A DNA stretch of 64,000 nt, from assembly GCA_022953095.1 (NCBI GenBank), contig JALJCR010000003.1:402687-466686 (forward strand), in the 5' to 3' direction. Position numbers and translations under genes: made by a program. This document shows positions 52,707 to 62,888 of this stretch, in pieces. The notes beneath the pieces were generated by a model. That model saw nothing but the letters and a program-made list of their open reading frames with translations, was not told the origin of the DNA and made no database searches. The first letter of the stretch is position 1, and every line of letters begins with the position of its first letter. This DNA is from Qipengyuania sp. ABI-127-1. GTDB lineage: Bacteria; Pseudomonadota; Alphaproteobacteria; Sphingomonadales; Sphingomonadaceae.

Positions 52707-53825
52707 TCAGGCCTGTTCGCGATCCTCGCGGGCGTGGCCATCGCCCTTGGTCTCGCCATTGGTGGTGGGCACGATTTCGACAATCACGTCACCGGGCTGC
52801 AAGTTCTGGCATTCTTCCTCCCAGAAGCCGAGCGCCCTGCCCTTGCGATACACGCGCAAGCCCCGGCCACCCGTTCGCAACTCGCCGATGGCACATCCGC
52901 ATTCTTCCTCGGTAATCTCGCGTTCGACCAATTGAACCCGGCCGGTCACGCTGGCAAGATCGGCGAGATATTCGGCGATATGTTCTCCCTTGGCGCTGCC
53001 GGCCAGAAGCAGGCCGGTAAACCGCACGGGATTGATGACATTGTCGGCACCTGCCTGACGCGCGAGTGATTCATTGTCATCGGCGCGCACGACCGCGCTG
53101 ATCGGAACATTGGGAGCAAGCGCGCGCACGGTCAGCGTTATCAGTATCGTGGTATCGTCGCGCCCGGCCGATACGAGGACATTTTGCGCTTCGGCAATCC
53201 GAACTGCCTTGAGCGTCTGGTCGCGCGTGGCATCGGCGGCCATGACATTGCACCCCAGCGCTTCGGCTTCCACCAGACGTTCTTCGCTCGGATCGATCAC
53301 GACGATGCAGGACGGATCGGTGCCGCGCTCGATAAGTTCGCCGACCGCTTCGGAGCCGGATATGCCATAGCCGAGCACGACGATGTGATCGGAGAGCTGT
53401 TCCTGGATGCGGGCCATGCGCCATTTCTCCCAGCTGCGCTTGATGATGAAATTATAGGCTGTGCCGACGAAGATGAAGAAGACGGCGAAGCGGATAGGAG
53501 TCACGATGACGGCCTCAACCAGCCGCGCACGGTCCGAAATCGGGGCAATATCGCCAAAACCCGTGGTGGTGATCGATATCATCGTAAAGTAAATGACGTC
53601 GAGGAAACTGACCTCGCCGTCGAGATTGTCGACCAGACCTTCGCGGTCCCACCAATGGACCATGACGACGATGAAAATCAGGAACAGCGCAAGGCCGAGC
53701 CGGATACCCAGATCGCCCCAGACCGGAAGCTTGACCGCGCGCCTGAGCGGCTGGAACCGCGGCCCGCGATAGCTGCGGGGCGGATTGGTAGGGGCGATCC
53801 TGTCGACCTGCTTGTCGCTGCTCAT
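52707..53825 (-). CDS. Two-helix potassium channel with RCK/TrkA-N domain
   Basis: 372 residues from the ATG at 53825. TM1 (LGIRLGLALFLIFIVVMVHWW), pore loop with selectivity filter ITTTGFGDIAP and TM2 (VIVTPIRFAVFFIFVGTAYNFI) are followed by an RCK NAD-binding domain (HIVVLGYGISGSEAVGELIE) and a TrkA-C-like tail. This is the MthK/Kch-type architecture; the filter TGFGD is the common bacterial variant of TVGYG, consistent with K+ selectivity. The domain is intact, so ligand-gated K+ flux is likely. Confidence 0.9.
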   Translation of the reverse strand: MSSDKQVDRIAPTNPPRSYRGPRFQPLRRAVKLPVWGDLGIRLGLALFLIFIVVMVHWWDREGLVDNLDGEVSFLDVIYFTMISITTTGFGDIAPISDRARLVEAVIVTPIRFAVFFIFVGTAYNFIIKRSWEKWRMARIQEQLSDHIVVLGYGISGSEAVGELIERGTDPSCIVVIDPSEERLVEAEALGCNVMAADATRDQTLKAVRIAEAQNVLVSAGRDDTTILITLTVRALAPNVPISAVVRADDNESLARQAGADNVINPVRFTGLLLAGSAKGEHIAEYLADLASVTGRVQLVEREITEEECGCAIGELRTGGRGLRVYRKGRALGFWEEECQNLQPGDVIVEIVPTTNGETKGDGHAREDREQA

Positions 53826-53877
53826 CGCGGGCCTTGGTGCGCGCGGAAGCACGCAGGGTCAATAGGATAGCGCGGGA

Positions 53878-54642
53878 TCACCCTTCGTAACGCTCGGCCA
53901 GCGCGCCGAGCGAAGAGTGGTGGGTGAGGTCGAGTTGCAGCGGGGTCACCGAAATATACCCCTCGTCGATTGCTTCGAGATCGGTCCCATGGTCGAGCGT
54001 GTGCTCGATCGCTTCGAGGCCGAACCAGTAATACTGGAACCCGCGCGGATCGCGGCCTTCGACCACCGTCCCGCGCGAGTAATCGTGAAAGCCCTGGCGC
54101 ACCGCGCGGATGCCCTTCACTTCGGAAGGGGGCACCGGCGGGAAGTTTACATTGACCAGCGTGCGCTTGGGTAGCGGCGTGTCGAGCAGCGGCGCCAGCA
54201 CTTTCGCGCCCCATTCCATCGCCGGACCGAAGGGGCCGTTCTCGCCCATGCCCTCTTTCGCATAGACCTGACTCAGCGCGATCGAGCGCACACCGGCCAG
54301 CGCGCCTTCGATGGCCGCCGAAACGGTGCCCGAATAGGTGATGTCGTCGGCCAGGTTGGCGCCGCGATTGACGCCCGACAGGATGACATCGGGCTGTGCC
54401 TCGATCACCTTGCGCAGGCCCATGGTGACCGCGTCGGTCGGCGTTCCGGTAACGGAAAAGCGGCGTTCGCCGTGCTTGCGCAGGCGGACAGGGCGAGTCA
54501 GCGTGAGCGCATGGCCCATGCCCGACTGTTCCTCGTCCGGCGCGCAGATCCAGATATCGTCCGAAAATTGGCGCGCAATCGCTTCGAGCACTTCGAGACC
54601 CGGTGCGTGGATGCCATCGTCATTGGTGAGCAGGATACGCAT
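53878..54642 (-). CDS. surE: 5'/3'-nucleotidase SurE
   Basis: 254 residues from the ATG at 54642. The metal-binding N-terminus RILLTNDDGIHAPGLEVL and LSGVNRGANLADDITYSGTV are diagnostic. It dephosphorylates nucleoside monophosphates and short polyphosphates, a stationary-phase role. Its ATG overlaps the serS stop by one base (TGATG), so serS and surE form an operon; pcm, the next member in many genomes, is missing. Confidence 0.95.
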   Translation of the reverse strand: MRILLTNDDGIHAPGLEVLEAIARQFSDDIWICAPDEEQSGMGHALTLTRPVRLRKHGERRFSVTGTPTDAVTMGLRKVIEAQPDVILSGVNRGANLADDITYSGTVSAAIEGALAGVRSIALSQVYAKEGMGENGPFGPAMEWGAKVLAPLLDTPLPKRTLVNVNFPPVPPSEVKGIRAVRQGFHDYSRGTVVEGRDPRGFQYYWFGLEAIEHTLDHGTDLEAIDEGYISVTPLQLDLTHHSSLGALAERYEG

Positions 54643-56072
54643 CAGGATTTTGGTTCCAGTCTGGTGACACCGCCCATATAGGGGGCAAGGCATTGCGGCA
54701 CGGTGACGCTGCCATCGGCCTGCTGGTAATTTTCCATCACCGCGACCAGCGTGCGTCCGACCGCCAGGCCCGAGCCGTTGAGTGTGTGGACGAACCGCGT
54801 TTTCTTCTCGCCTTCGGGGCGATAGCGCGCATTCATCCGGCGGGCCTGGAAATCGCCCGTGTTCGAGCAGGACGAAATCTCGCGCCAGGCGCCCTGGCCG
54901 GGCAGCCAGACTTCGAGATCGTAGGTCTTGCGCGCGCCGAAGCCCATGTCGCCGGTGCATAGCAGCATGCGGCGATAGGGCAGGTTCAGTGCTTCGAGCA
55001 CGCCTTCCGCGCATTTCGTCATACGCTCGTGTTCCGCCTCGCTATCCTCCGGACTGCAGATGCTGACCAACTCGACCTTTTCGAACTGGTGCTGGCGGAT
55101 GAACCCGCGCGTATCGCGGCCAGCGGAGCCGGCTTCCGAGCGGAAGCACAAGGTGTGCGCGGTCATGCGGATCGGCTCGGCGAGATCGGGGAGGATTTCC
55201 CCTGCAACCGAATAGGTGAGGGGGACTTCAGAAGTAGGAACGAGCCATCGGCGCTGCTCAGCTGCCGAACGATAGTGGGCATGAAGCTCGTTGGCTTTGG
55301 CTTGCACCATTCCCCATTTTTGTGCTCCGTCGTCGCCCTCATCGCCGAGTTGGTCGACATATGACATAAGCTCTTTGAAGCTACGCAAATCGCTGTTCGC
55401 TTCTTTGTCGGTAGCAAAGCTGTCTTCGGCAAACTTGGGTAGCTTGTCGGTACCGTACATCGCCTCGTCGCTTACCAGCACGGGCGGATTGCATTCGGTG
55501 TAGCCGTTTTCGCGCGTCTGCTTGTCGAGCATGAACTGCGCGAGCGCGCGGTGCAGCCGGGCGATATCGCCGCGCAGGAAAGTGAAACGCGCGCCCGAGA
55601 GCTTGGTGCCGGTTTCGAAATCCATCCCCAGCGCGGGCCCGATATCGGCGTGTTCCTTCGGCTCGAAATCGAACTCGCGCTTGGTGCCCCACTGGTGCTG
55701 CTCGACATTGTCGGTCTCGTCCGCACCCTGCGGTACATCGCGGGCAGGCAGGTTGGGCAGGGTGGCGAGCAGATCGTGCAGCTCGGCGCCCGCAGCGCGC
55801 TCGGCCTCTTCCCATTCGGGCATGCTCGCCTTTATCTCGGCGACTTCGGCCTTGAGCGCTTCGGCCTTGTCCTTGTCGCCCTGGCCCATCGCCTGGCCGA
55901 TCGCCTTGGAGGCCTCGTTGCGGCGGCTTTGCGCCTGCTGGACCCGTGTTGCCGCCTCGCGCTTCTTGGCGTCGAGCGCGATGATGCGGTCGGCCACCGG
56001 CTCCGCCCCGCGGCGGGCGAGGGCGGCGTCGAAGTCGGTCGGATTGGCTCTGATAAAGGCGATATCGTGCAT
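54642..56072 (-). CDS. serS: Seryl-tRNA synthetase with an internal insertion
   Basis: 476 residues from the ATG at 56072 ([18 protein letters not shown]); SerRS of related bacteria is usually about 425. It charges tRNA-Ser. The N-terminal coiled-coil arm (about 30-105), motif 2 ([21 protein letters not shown]) and motif 3 ([20 protein letters not shown]) are intact. Between LPKFAEDSF and [13 protein letters not shown] there are about 50 extra residues (about 222-275) with different codon and base composition. The reading frame is open throughout, so the enzyme should be functional. Coupled to surE downstream. Confidence 0.95.
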   Translation of the reverse strand: MHDIAFIRANPTDFDAALARRGAEPVADRIIALDAKKREAATRVQQAQSRRNEASKAIGQAMGQGDKDKAEALKAEVAEIKASMPEWEEAERAAGAELHDLLATLPNLPARDVPQGADETDNVEQHQWGTKREFDFEPKEHADIGPALGMDFETGTKLSGARFTFLRGDIARLHRALAQFMLDKQTRENGYTECNPPVLVSDEAMYGTDKLPKFAEDSFATDKEANSDLRSFKELMSYVDQLGDEGDDGAQKWGMVQAKANELHAHYRSAAEQRRWLVPTSEVPLTYSVAGEILPDLAEPIRMTAHTLCFRSEAGSAGRDTRGFIRQHQFEKVELVSICSPEDSEAEHERMTKCAEGVLEALNLPYRRMLLCTGDMGFGARKTYDLEVWLPGQGAWREISSCSNTGDFQARRMNARYRPEGEKKTRFVHTLNGSGLAVGRTLVAVMENYQQADGSVTVPQCLAPYMGGVTRLEPKS

Positions 56073-56204
56073 GGCCGGGCCTATGCCTTTTCGCATTGGC
56101 CTTGGCCAGACACTTCGGGCCGCCGCGCCTTGTCCTTTTGCGGGCACGCATCTAGCCTCCGAACGTTCAGGGGGCAATTCCAAGAGCTTGAAAGGCCAGC
56201 CAGC

Positions 56205-57506
56205 TTGAACGACCAGCCGATCCAGCCACCGCGCCGAACCCGCTTCATCGATATCGCGGACGGCGTGATCCGGGGTGGGCGGAGGCTGGGGCTGATCGAT
56301 CCGGCGCGGCTCGACAGGAATTTCCTGTTAGACCAAGCGGTTGACGCGACCGGCCTCGACGATTTCGGCGATCGGTGGTTCGAACGCCCGTTCGACGTGC
56401 TGCTCGACAGTGTTCGGCGCGAGGCGCAGCTCAATGCGGCGGGCGATTTCTCCGCCATGAAGATGTTCCATCACGTGCTGCGCGACCGGCTCTATGCCCA
56501 GATGTGGTTCGCCCGGCACCCCGAAATCCTCGCCCGGCCGCTGAAGAACCCGGTGGTGATTGTCGGGCCGATGCGCTCGGGAACGACGCGGCTCCATCGG
56601 CTGCTGGCGAGCGATAAACGCTTTGCCCATCTGCGCAGCTTCGAGACGATCAGCCCCGTGCCGCGCCCCGAATTCGAAGCGGTGCTGGCGGGTGAGGCGG
56701 AGGATTTCCGGCCCAAGCTTGCGAGCCGTATCCTCAAGGTCGCGCGGCTGGCCAATCCGCGCACGCTGTCGATCCACCCGACCGGTGCGTTCGAACCCGA
56801 GGAAGAACTAGGGCTCATGGCCGCCTCGATGTACGGGATGAAGTGGGAGGCCCAGTGGCATGTACCGTTATACTCGGATTGGTGCGCGCGCGAATCCGCG
56901 GTGCCGGCCTATCGCCACATGGCCGATCTGCTGCGGCTGATCGGCTGGTCGCAGCAGGAAAGCTCGCTGCGGCCCTGGATCCTCAAAACTCCGCAGCACA
57001 TGCTCGATCTGCCCGCGCTGCTCGAAGTGTTTCCCGACGCGCGGCTGATCTTCACCCATCGCGATCCCCGTCAGGTGGTCGGCAGTGCCGCCTCGCTCGC
57101 ATGGAACCAGACCACGATCTACACCGATCATGTGTCGCCGCAGGAAACCGGGCGGCAATGGCTCGACAAGACCGACCAGATGATCGCGAAGATGCGTTCT
57201 GCGCGCGATGCCATCCCGCGTGATCGGATGATCGATGTGCAGTATGAGGATATGGAGCAGGATTGGCGCGGGACCATGGAGCGGGTCTACCGCTTCCTCG
57301 GCCTCGACATGGAACCCGCGGTGCCGGGAATGCAGCGCTATCTCGATCGTTCGGCCCAGCTCAAGCGCAACCCGCACCGCTACAGCCTGGAGGAGTTTGG
57401 TCTCAGCGAAGGCGAGGTCAGTGAACGCTTCGCCGACTATGCCGAGACATACGGCATCCCGATGGAAGGACGGGCGGCACCCATGCCGAGGCGGGTAGCC
57501 AAATAG
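56205..57506 (+). CDS. Sulfotransferase family protein
   Basis: 433 residues if started at the TTG at 56205; AAAGG lies upstream, and the next in-frame Met would lose ~85 residues of plausible N-terminal domain. The PAPS-binding 5'-phosphosulfate loop is [17 protein letters not shown] and the 3'-phosphate motif [16 protein letters not shown]. It would transfer sulfate from PAPS to an unknown acceptor. It is divergent from serS and convergent with a TonB receptor, with which it may share a substrate. Confidence 0.85.
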   Translation: MNDQPIQPPRRTRFIDIADGVIRGGRRLGLIDPARLDRNFLLDQAVDATGLDDFGDRWFERPFDVLLDSVRREAQLNAAGDFSAMKMFHHVLRDRLYAQMWFARHPEILARPLKNPVVIVGPMRSGTTRLHRLLASDKRFAHLRSFETISPVPRPEFEAVLAGEAEDFRPKLASRILKVARLANPRTLSIHPTGAFEPEEELGLMAASMYGMKWEAQWHVPLYSDWCARESAVPAYRHMADLLRLIGWSQQESSLRPWILKTPQHMLDLPALLEVFPDARLIFTHRDPRQVVGSAASLAWNQTTIYTDHVSPQETGRQWLDKTDQMIAKMRSARDAIPRDRMIDVQYEDMEQDWRGTMERVYRFLGLDMEPAVPGMQRYLDRSAQLKRNPHRYSLEEFGLSEGEVSERFADYAETYGIPMEGRAAPMPRRVAK

Positions 57507-57511
57507 GCACG

Positions 57512-57543
57512 AAAAAGGGGCCGGAAGCCAGGCCTCCGACCCC
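57512..57543 (-). terminator. Intrinsic terminator of the second TonB receptor gene
   Basis: On the minus strand GGGGTCGGAG pairs with CTTCCGGCCCC (ten pairs including two G-T), followed by TTTTT. It lies just beyond the receptor stop and before the convergent sulfotransferase stop. Confidence 0.7.
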
Positions 57544-57560
57544 TCTTCGATCCGGATGGA

Positions 57561-59888
57561 TCAGTAGGTGAAGGTTACCGAAGCAAAGACCTGCCGCGGG
57601 TTGCCATAGAAGGCCGTCAGCGTTCCTTCGGGACCGAGCGTCGGGATCGGCAATCCGTTTGCGCCGTTCCGGATCGCGCCCGTCCTCGGATCGGTCACCA
57701 CGAAGGTATAGCCGCTGGTCTTGTATTCCTTGTCGAGCAAATTCTTGCCGTAGAGGCCCACGCTCCAGCGCTTCCCGGGCGCGGTATAGACCACGCTTGC
57801 GTCGAGCAGGGCGAAGCCTTTCTGGTCGAGGAAGGGGTTGGGGATCTCGAACTGGCTCGTCTTGCTGCGATAGGACAGCGTCGTGCCGAGATAGAGATCG
57901 CCTTCGCCAACCGGCATGTCATAGCTGGCGGTGATGCTGCCGGTCAGCTCGGGCGTGTTCTGAACCACGCGGAATTCCGCGACATCTGTCGGCGTATTGC
58001 CGATATTGGTGATGTATTCGTCATATTGCGCGTCGATATAGCCGAGCGATCCGGCAAGGCCGAACCCGCCGGGGAAGCGTGCATTGGCCTCTAGCTCGAG
58101 GCCCTTGAAGGTGGCCTTGCCCGCATTGGAGACGACGCCGCAGAAGGTCGTCACTCCCCCGACCTGACACGCGACCGAGCCCGGAATCTGAACGTCGGTG
58201 TAGTCGGCATAGAAGGCCGCTGCGGCGATGTTCAGGATACCGATATTGCCCTTGTAGCCAATCTCGTAGCTGTCGACTTCCTCGGGCGCGAAGCTCAGGA
58301 AATCAGCGACTTCCTGGTCGGTCGGGCCTCCCGGCGTCGTGGTGGGCGCATTGAGGCCGACCCCGCGCGGATCGAACCCGCCGCCCTTGAAGCCTTTCGA
58401 ATAGCTCGCATAAATATTGTGATCGGGCGTGGGCTTGAAGCTTATCGACGCCCGGGGTGTGAACTTCTTGAACTCGCGGCTACCTGCGAAGTCTGTGCTC
58501 GGCCCGCCGAAGGTGACGCCTGGCCCACCGAATACCGGTGAACCGCCCAGATAGTTCTGGCGGAGGATTTCGGCGCTGCGTTCATCCCAGGTGTAGCGCC
58601 CGCCGACCGACAGGCTGAATTGCTCGTTCAGATCGTAGGTGAAATCGCCGAAGATGGCATAGGTTTCGGTATCCACATTGGCCTGGGTGAAGGCGGTAAA
58701 CCCTGGGAAGGTGGTGAAAAGGCGCACGTCGAACAGCGTGTCGGCCTTGGCGTCGAGATAATAGAAGCCGAGCAGCCCGCTGAACGGCCCGCCATCGTCC
58801 CAGACGAGCTGGAATTCCTGGCTGAGCTGTTCGTTGAAATAGGCGCCCGGCACATCGAGATCGACCGCTGGCAGCGCGTCGAAATCGATCGGGGTGAAGC
58901 TGTCGTCCTTCCTCCACGCCGAGATGGACCGGAAGGTCAGCGCATTGCTCAGTTCGACTTCCGCATGCAGCGACAGGCCGTAGGATTCGACTTCCTGTTC
59001 CGGATCGTTGAGCGCGCCCCGCGTGTCGAAGACATTGTCGAGAATGGGCGCACCCGAAACGAGCCCCGGGATCAGCCGGTGGCCGCCGCGCGGATTGCTC
59101 TTGTCTTTGGTGTAATCGCCCTGAACGCGGATAAAGACCGGCTCGCCATAGCCGCCAAGCTCGAGGCTCGCGCGGCCCGCCCAGATATCCTTGTTGTAGT
59201 TTTCAAGACCGGTGGTGAGATTGTCCCCGAAACCGCCGCGCGAAAGCCGCGCGACCGACCCGCCGATACGGGCAAGGTCGCCAAGCGGGGTCGAGGCGGT
59301 GATGACGCCTTCGGCCTGGTCGTAAGTGCCATAGGTCGCGCGCACTTTCAGCGCAGTATCCTGCGGCAGGCGCCGCGTGACATACTTGACCGCGCCGCCG
59401 ATCGTGTTGCGGCCGTAGAGCGTACCCTGTGGGCCGCGAAGAACCTCGATCCGTTCGACGTCGTAGATATCGAGCACCGCTGCCTGCGGGCGGTTGAGAT
59501 AGACATCGTCGAGATAGATGCCGACGCCTTGTTCGAAGCCGGAAACCGGGTCCTGCTGGCCGATCCCGCGGATGAAGGCGGACAGGGTGGAATTGGTCGC
59601 GCGGCTGGCCTCGAGCGTCACATTGGGGACCGATTGGCCGACATCGGTAATATCGAGCGCCCCGCGCTGCGTAAGCTCTTCGCCGCTGATCGCGCTGACG
59701 GCGACGGGAACGTCCAGCAGCCGTTCTTCGCGGCGCCGTGCGGTGACGATGATGACATCTTCGTCGGCGGCAGGGGTAGCTTCCGAGATCGCGTCTTCAG
59801 CCGATTGCGCCTGCACGGGCGAGGCAATCAGTGCTGTCGTGGCGGCGCTGCAGAGCAGGCTTGCGGCTAGAATTCTGGTCGAACGCAT
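57561..59888 (-). CDS. TonB-dependent receptor
   Basis: 775 residues. A signal peptide (ILAASLLCSAATTALIASP) is followed by the TonB-box region DVIIVTARRREERLLDVPV, a plug domain (VERIEVLRGPQGTLYGRNT) and a beta-barrel ending PRQVFASVTFTY with terminal aromatic. This sphingomonad receptor type is associated with carbohydrate, aromatic or vitamin uptake rather than siderophores; the ligand is unknown. It is divergent from a TetR regulator (132 bases apart), which may control it, and convergent with the sulfotransferase. Confidence 0.92.
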   Translation of the reverse strand: MRSTRILAASLLCSAATTALIASPVQAQSAEDAISEATPAADEDVIIVTARRREERLLDVPVAVSAISGEELTQRGALDITDVGQSVPNVTLEASRATNSTLSAFIRGIGQQDPVSGFEQGVGIYLDDVYLNRPQAAVLDIYDVERIEVLRGPQGTLYGRNTIGGAVKYVTRRLPQDTALKVRATYGTYDQAEGVITASTPLGDLARIGGSVARLSRGGFGDNLTTGLENYNKDIWAGRASLELGGYGEPVFIRVQGDYTKDKSNPRGGHRLIPGLVSGAPILDNVFDTRGALNDPEQEVESYGLSLHAEVELSNALTFRSISAWRKDDSFTPIDFDALPAVDLDVPGAYFNEQLSQEFQLVWDDGGPFSGLLGFYYLDAKADTLFDVRLFTTFPGFTAFTQANVDTETYAIFGDFTYDLNEQFSLSVGGRYTWDERSAEILRQNYLGGSPVFGGPGVTFGGPSTDFAGSREFKKFTPRASISFKPTPDHNIYASYSKGFKGGGFDPRGVGLNAPTTTPGGPTDQEVADFLSFAPEEVDSYEIGYKGNIGILNIAAAAFYADYTDVQIPGSVACQVGGVTTFCGVVSNAGKATFKGLELEANARFPGGFGLAGSLGYIDAQYDEYITNIGNTPTDVAEFRVVQNTPELTGSITASYDMPVGEGDLYLGTTLSYRSKTSQFEIPNPFLDQKGFALLDASVVYTAPGKRWSVGLYGKNLLDKEYKTSGYTFVVTDPRTGAIRNGANGLPIPTLGPEGTLTAFYGNPRQVFASVTFTY

Positions 59889-60020
59889 TTCGGATTCTCC
59901 CTCCCGATCTCAAATATCTTGCGGGTAGCGATACTGAAACCTGAACCAACTTTCAAGTTTGTTCTTGCACGAGGGGTGCCGTTTGATAGGTATGGGGCAT
60001 TCGGGTTGGGGGATCGGCGC

Positions 60021-60641
60021 ATGACGAGGGCGGGCGAATTGAACGACAAGACGCCGCGAACGGAGCGCGGGCGGCGAACCTTGCGCAAGCTGCTGGATGC
60101 GGCGGCAACCGAGTTTGCCGAGCGGGGTTTTCACGAGGCGTCCATCAGCGGCATCACGCGCAGCGCCGGTGTCGCGCTGGGCACGTTCTACACTTATTTC
60201 GACAGCAAGGATGCGATCTTTCGCGCTCTGGTCTCCGATATGAGCGCCGGTGTCGGCAAGGCGGCGCGCGAAGCGCTCGATCCGTCGATGGGCGCGCTGG
60301 AAGTGGAACGTGTCGCCCTGCGCGCATTCCTCGAATTCGCCTCGGAACACAAAGAGATATACCGGATCATCGACGAGGCGGAATTCGTCGATCCCGAAAG
60401 CTATCGCGCGCATTACGAAACCATCGGTGCGCGGATCGAAGAGCGCCTGAGAAAGGGCGCGGAGAGCGGGGAATTCCTACCGGGTCTCGGCACTCCCGAA
60501 GCCTGGGCGCTGATGGGAATGAACGTGTTTCTCGGTCTGCGTTATGTCATCTGGGCGCGCGAAGGCGATCCCGATTTCGAGGAAATCGCTCGCCGGGCCA
60601 ACGGTATGCTCGCCAGTGGGATTGGCGGATCGGGCGGGTGA
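60021..60641 (+). CDS. TetR/AcrR family transcriptional regulator
   Basis: 206 residues from the ATG at 60021. The DNA-binding helix-turn-helix is LLDAAATEFAERGFHEASIS followed by ITRSAGVALGTFYTYFDSKD. The ligand-binding domain is unassigned. Located head-to-head with the TonB receptor; control of that gene and itself from the 132-base intergenic region is a reasonable inference. Confidence 0.9.
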   Translation: MTRAGELNDKTPRTERGRRTLRKLLDAAATEFAERGFHEASISGITRSAGVALGTFYTYFDSKDAIFRALVSDMSAGVGKAAREALDPSMGALEVERVALRAFLEFASEHKEIYRIIDEAEFVDPESYRAHYETIGARIEERLRKGAESGEFLPGLGTPEAWALMGMNVFLGLRYVIWAREGDPDFEEIARRANGMLASGIGGSGG

Positions 60642-60692
60642 TCCCGGAACCGCGCGCACGTGCCACCGTTGATCATCCAAAGGAGCATCGAC

Positions 60693-60956
60693 ATGATAGG
60701 CAAGGTTATCGGAGCATTTGTCGGCGATCGCATCGCCAGACATACCAATGGCATCGGAGGAGCGAGCGGGGCCGCGCTGGGCGTAGTCGCAACCACTGTG
60801 CTGCGGCGCATGAGCCTGCCTGCAATGATCGCTCTCGGCGTGGGTGGCTATGTCGCGAAAACGGTGCTCGACAGGAAACAGCAGGAAAAGAGCGATTCCT
60901 CCGGCGAACCAGTATCTCGTGCCGAAAGTGGAAATGGCAGGGTCCAAGCCGCCTGA
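60693..60956 (+). CDS. Small Gly/Ala-rich membrane protein
   Basis: 87 residues from the ATG at 60693, with AAAGGAG upstream. Two moderately hydrophobic Gly/Ala-rich stretches (IGGASGAALGVVATTVL; MSLPAMIALGVGGYVA) suggest membrane association or a glycine-zipper; the tail is hydrophilic. Family not recognised. A terminator follows, so it is a monocistronic or terminal gene. Confidence 0.7.
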   Translation: MIGKVIGAFVGDRIARHTNGIGGASGAALGVVATTVLRRMSLPAMIALGVGGYVAKTVLDRKQQEKSDSSGEPVSRAESGNGRVQAA

Positions 60957-60985
60957 CGACCATACGCGACTGCCGGTATGATCCG

Positions 60986-61013
60986 AAGGGCCGCCTCGAG
61001 GGGTGGCCCTTTT
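60986..61013 (+). terminator. Intrinsic terminator after the small membrane protein gene
   Basis: AAGGGCC (60986-60992) pairs with GGCCCTT (61005-61011), with a 12-base loop that can form an inner CCTCGAGG pairing, followed by TTTT. It lies 30 bases after the stop. Confidence 0.7.
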
Positions 61014-61134
61014 CGATTCATCAAGGCACGCATTTGCATCCTTCGGCGGGCTTTCTATGCTCGTGCCTCACAACCTTTCCCAAGATCGTCAGAAAACTTC
61101 GCGCTTCCCCAAGGGCGCCAGAGCAGGAGACAAC

Positions 61135-62817
61135 ATGACCGCAGAGACCGATACAACAATCGAGCCTCCGTTGGTCGACCTGCCCATCAAGACTGCATCA
61201 CGTGGATTTTATGACGGTTTCAGCCGAGAAGTGACGATCCCGTCCAAGGTGATCGTTTCGCTGCTCATCATGTGGGCGATTTTCTTTCCGGTCAGCGCCA
61301 GCGAGACTTTGACCGCCGCCAATTCGACGATCATTTCATCCTTTTCGGGCTGGTACGTCTACCTTGTCGCCTTCCTGACGTTGACCTGTTTTGTCCTGGC
61401 AATTCTCCCGCGATCGGGCGAATTGCGTATCGGCAATCCGGGGGAGGAGCCCGAATTCGGGCGGTTTTCCTGGTTCGCCATGCTGTTCGGCGCAGGCATC
61501 GGTATCGGGATGTTGACCTATTCGACCGGCGAGCCACTGGCGCATTTCTCGAACAATCCCGAAATCATTCGCGGTGCAATCGAAGCGCGGTCGGTCGAAG
61601 CCGTGCGGCCGGCCTATATCTACACCTTCCTGCACTGGGGCTTCGCTGCCTGGGGGACATATGCGCTGGTGGGGCTGGCGATCGGGTATGTGGCGTACCG
61701 GCGCGATTTGCCGCTTACCATCCGTTCGGCGCTTGCGCCGCTGTTCGGACTGCACCTGTCTGGGCGGTGGGGCCATCTGGTCGACATCGTGGCGGTCGTG
61801 GCGACGATCCTCGGGGTCGCGGTGACCATGGGCTTTGGCGTCGAACAATTCATCGCGGGCCTCGCCCGGCTGGGGCTGGGAGACTGGCTGCTCGATCCCG
61901 ACGGGTCCTCCTCCGCAATGGCGGTGATCCTGGCTCTTGTCGTCCTTGTCGGCGCCTCCACGCTGAGTGCGCTTTCCGGCGTTGGCCGCGGGATCAAATG
62001 GTTGTCCAATCTCAATATGGCCCTGTCTTTCGCCCTTCTCGCCCTGTTCATGATTGTCGGGTCCGGTCTGTTCGGCCTGCGTCTTCTGGGCACGGGTCTA
62101 TGGGATTATCTGCGCACGCTGATCCCGAATTCGCTTACTCTGTTCGAAGGCGGAGGCGCGATGGGCGACGCACTGGTACAATGGCAACTCGACTGGTCCG
62201 TATTCTATTGGGCGTGGTGGATCGCCTTTGCGCCTTTCGTGGGCATGTTCATCGCCCGGATTTCGCGCGGACGGACGATCCGCGAATATGTCCTGGGCGT
62301 GATTCTCGTGCCCTCGCTCATGTGTTTCGTGTGGATGACGATCGTCGGCGGCACAGCCATCGATCTGGAATTGAGCGGAGCTGCCCAGGGCGCGATCGTC
62401 GGCACCGGCATTTCCGACCAGCTTTATGCAACATTGGCCGTTTTGCTCGATCCGGCGGTCGCCGCGCTGGTCTCGGGCTTGGTTGTCGTCCTGCTGATGA
62501 CCTATCTGATCACATCGACGGACAGTGCGATCCTGATCGTCAACACCATCAACGGTGCCGGGGATAGCGAAGGCGAGCGGCGTCACCATATTTTCTTCTG
62601 GGGCGCGGCACTGGCGTTCGTCGTCGGCAGCATGCTCATCCTCGGCGGGATCGATGCAATCCGGATCACTATGATTATCGGAGCCCTGCCGTTCAGCTTC
62701 GTGGTCGCCATAATGGCGGTTTCGATCCTCAAGGCGGTTGCCTTTGATCTGAGGCGCAAACGGCACGGCGTACCCACTACTGCCCAGGGATGTGCCGATC
62801 TGATGGCTGGAAAGTAA
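61135..62817 (+). CDS. BCCT family transporter
   Basis: 560 residues from the ATG at 61135, with AGGAGA upstream. About 12 helices. The betaine/choline/carnitine transporter signature includes GAGIGIGMLTYSTGEPLAHF and the Trp-rich helix FYWAWWIAFAPFVGMFIARI; the former reads S-T-G where many members have G-V-A. The N-terminus has a short acidic tail and the C-terminus a basic one. The substrate (betaine, choline or other quaternary amine) is not decidable. No betaine-metabolism genes are nearby. Confidence 0.92.
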   Translation: MTAETDTTIEPPLVDLPIKTASRGFYDGFSREVTIPSKVIVSLLIMWAIFFPVSASETLTAANSTIISSFSGWYVYLVAFLTLTCFVLAILPRSGELRIGNPGEEPEFGRFSWFAMLFGAGIGIGMLTYSTGEPLAHFSNNPEIIRGAIEARSVEAVRPAYIYTFLHWGFAAWGTYALVGLAIGYVAYRRDLPLTIRSALAPLFGLHLSGRWGHLVDIVAVVATILGVAVTMGFGVEQFIAGLARLGLGDWLLDPDGSSSAMAVILALVVLVGASTLSALSGVGRGIKWLSNLNMALSFALLALFMIVGSGLFGLRLLGTGLWDYLRTLIPNSLTLFEGGGAMGDALVQWQLDWSVFYWAWWIAFAPFVGMFIARISRGRTIREYVLGVILVPSLMCFVWMTIVGGTAIDLELSGAAQGAIVGTGISDQLYATLAVLLDPAVAALVSGLVVVLLMTYLITSTDSAILIVNTINGAGDSEGERRHHIFFWGAALAFVVGSMLILGGIDAIRITMIIGALPFSFVVAIMAVSILKAVAFDLRRKRHGVPTTAQGCADLMAGK

Positions 62818-62888
62818 CGCCTTTCGTGCTTGCCACCGCGCAGTGACTTTTGCTTTCGCTTCTGCGCCTGTGCAGTCGGGAGTGCGAT

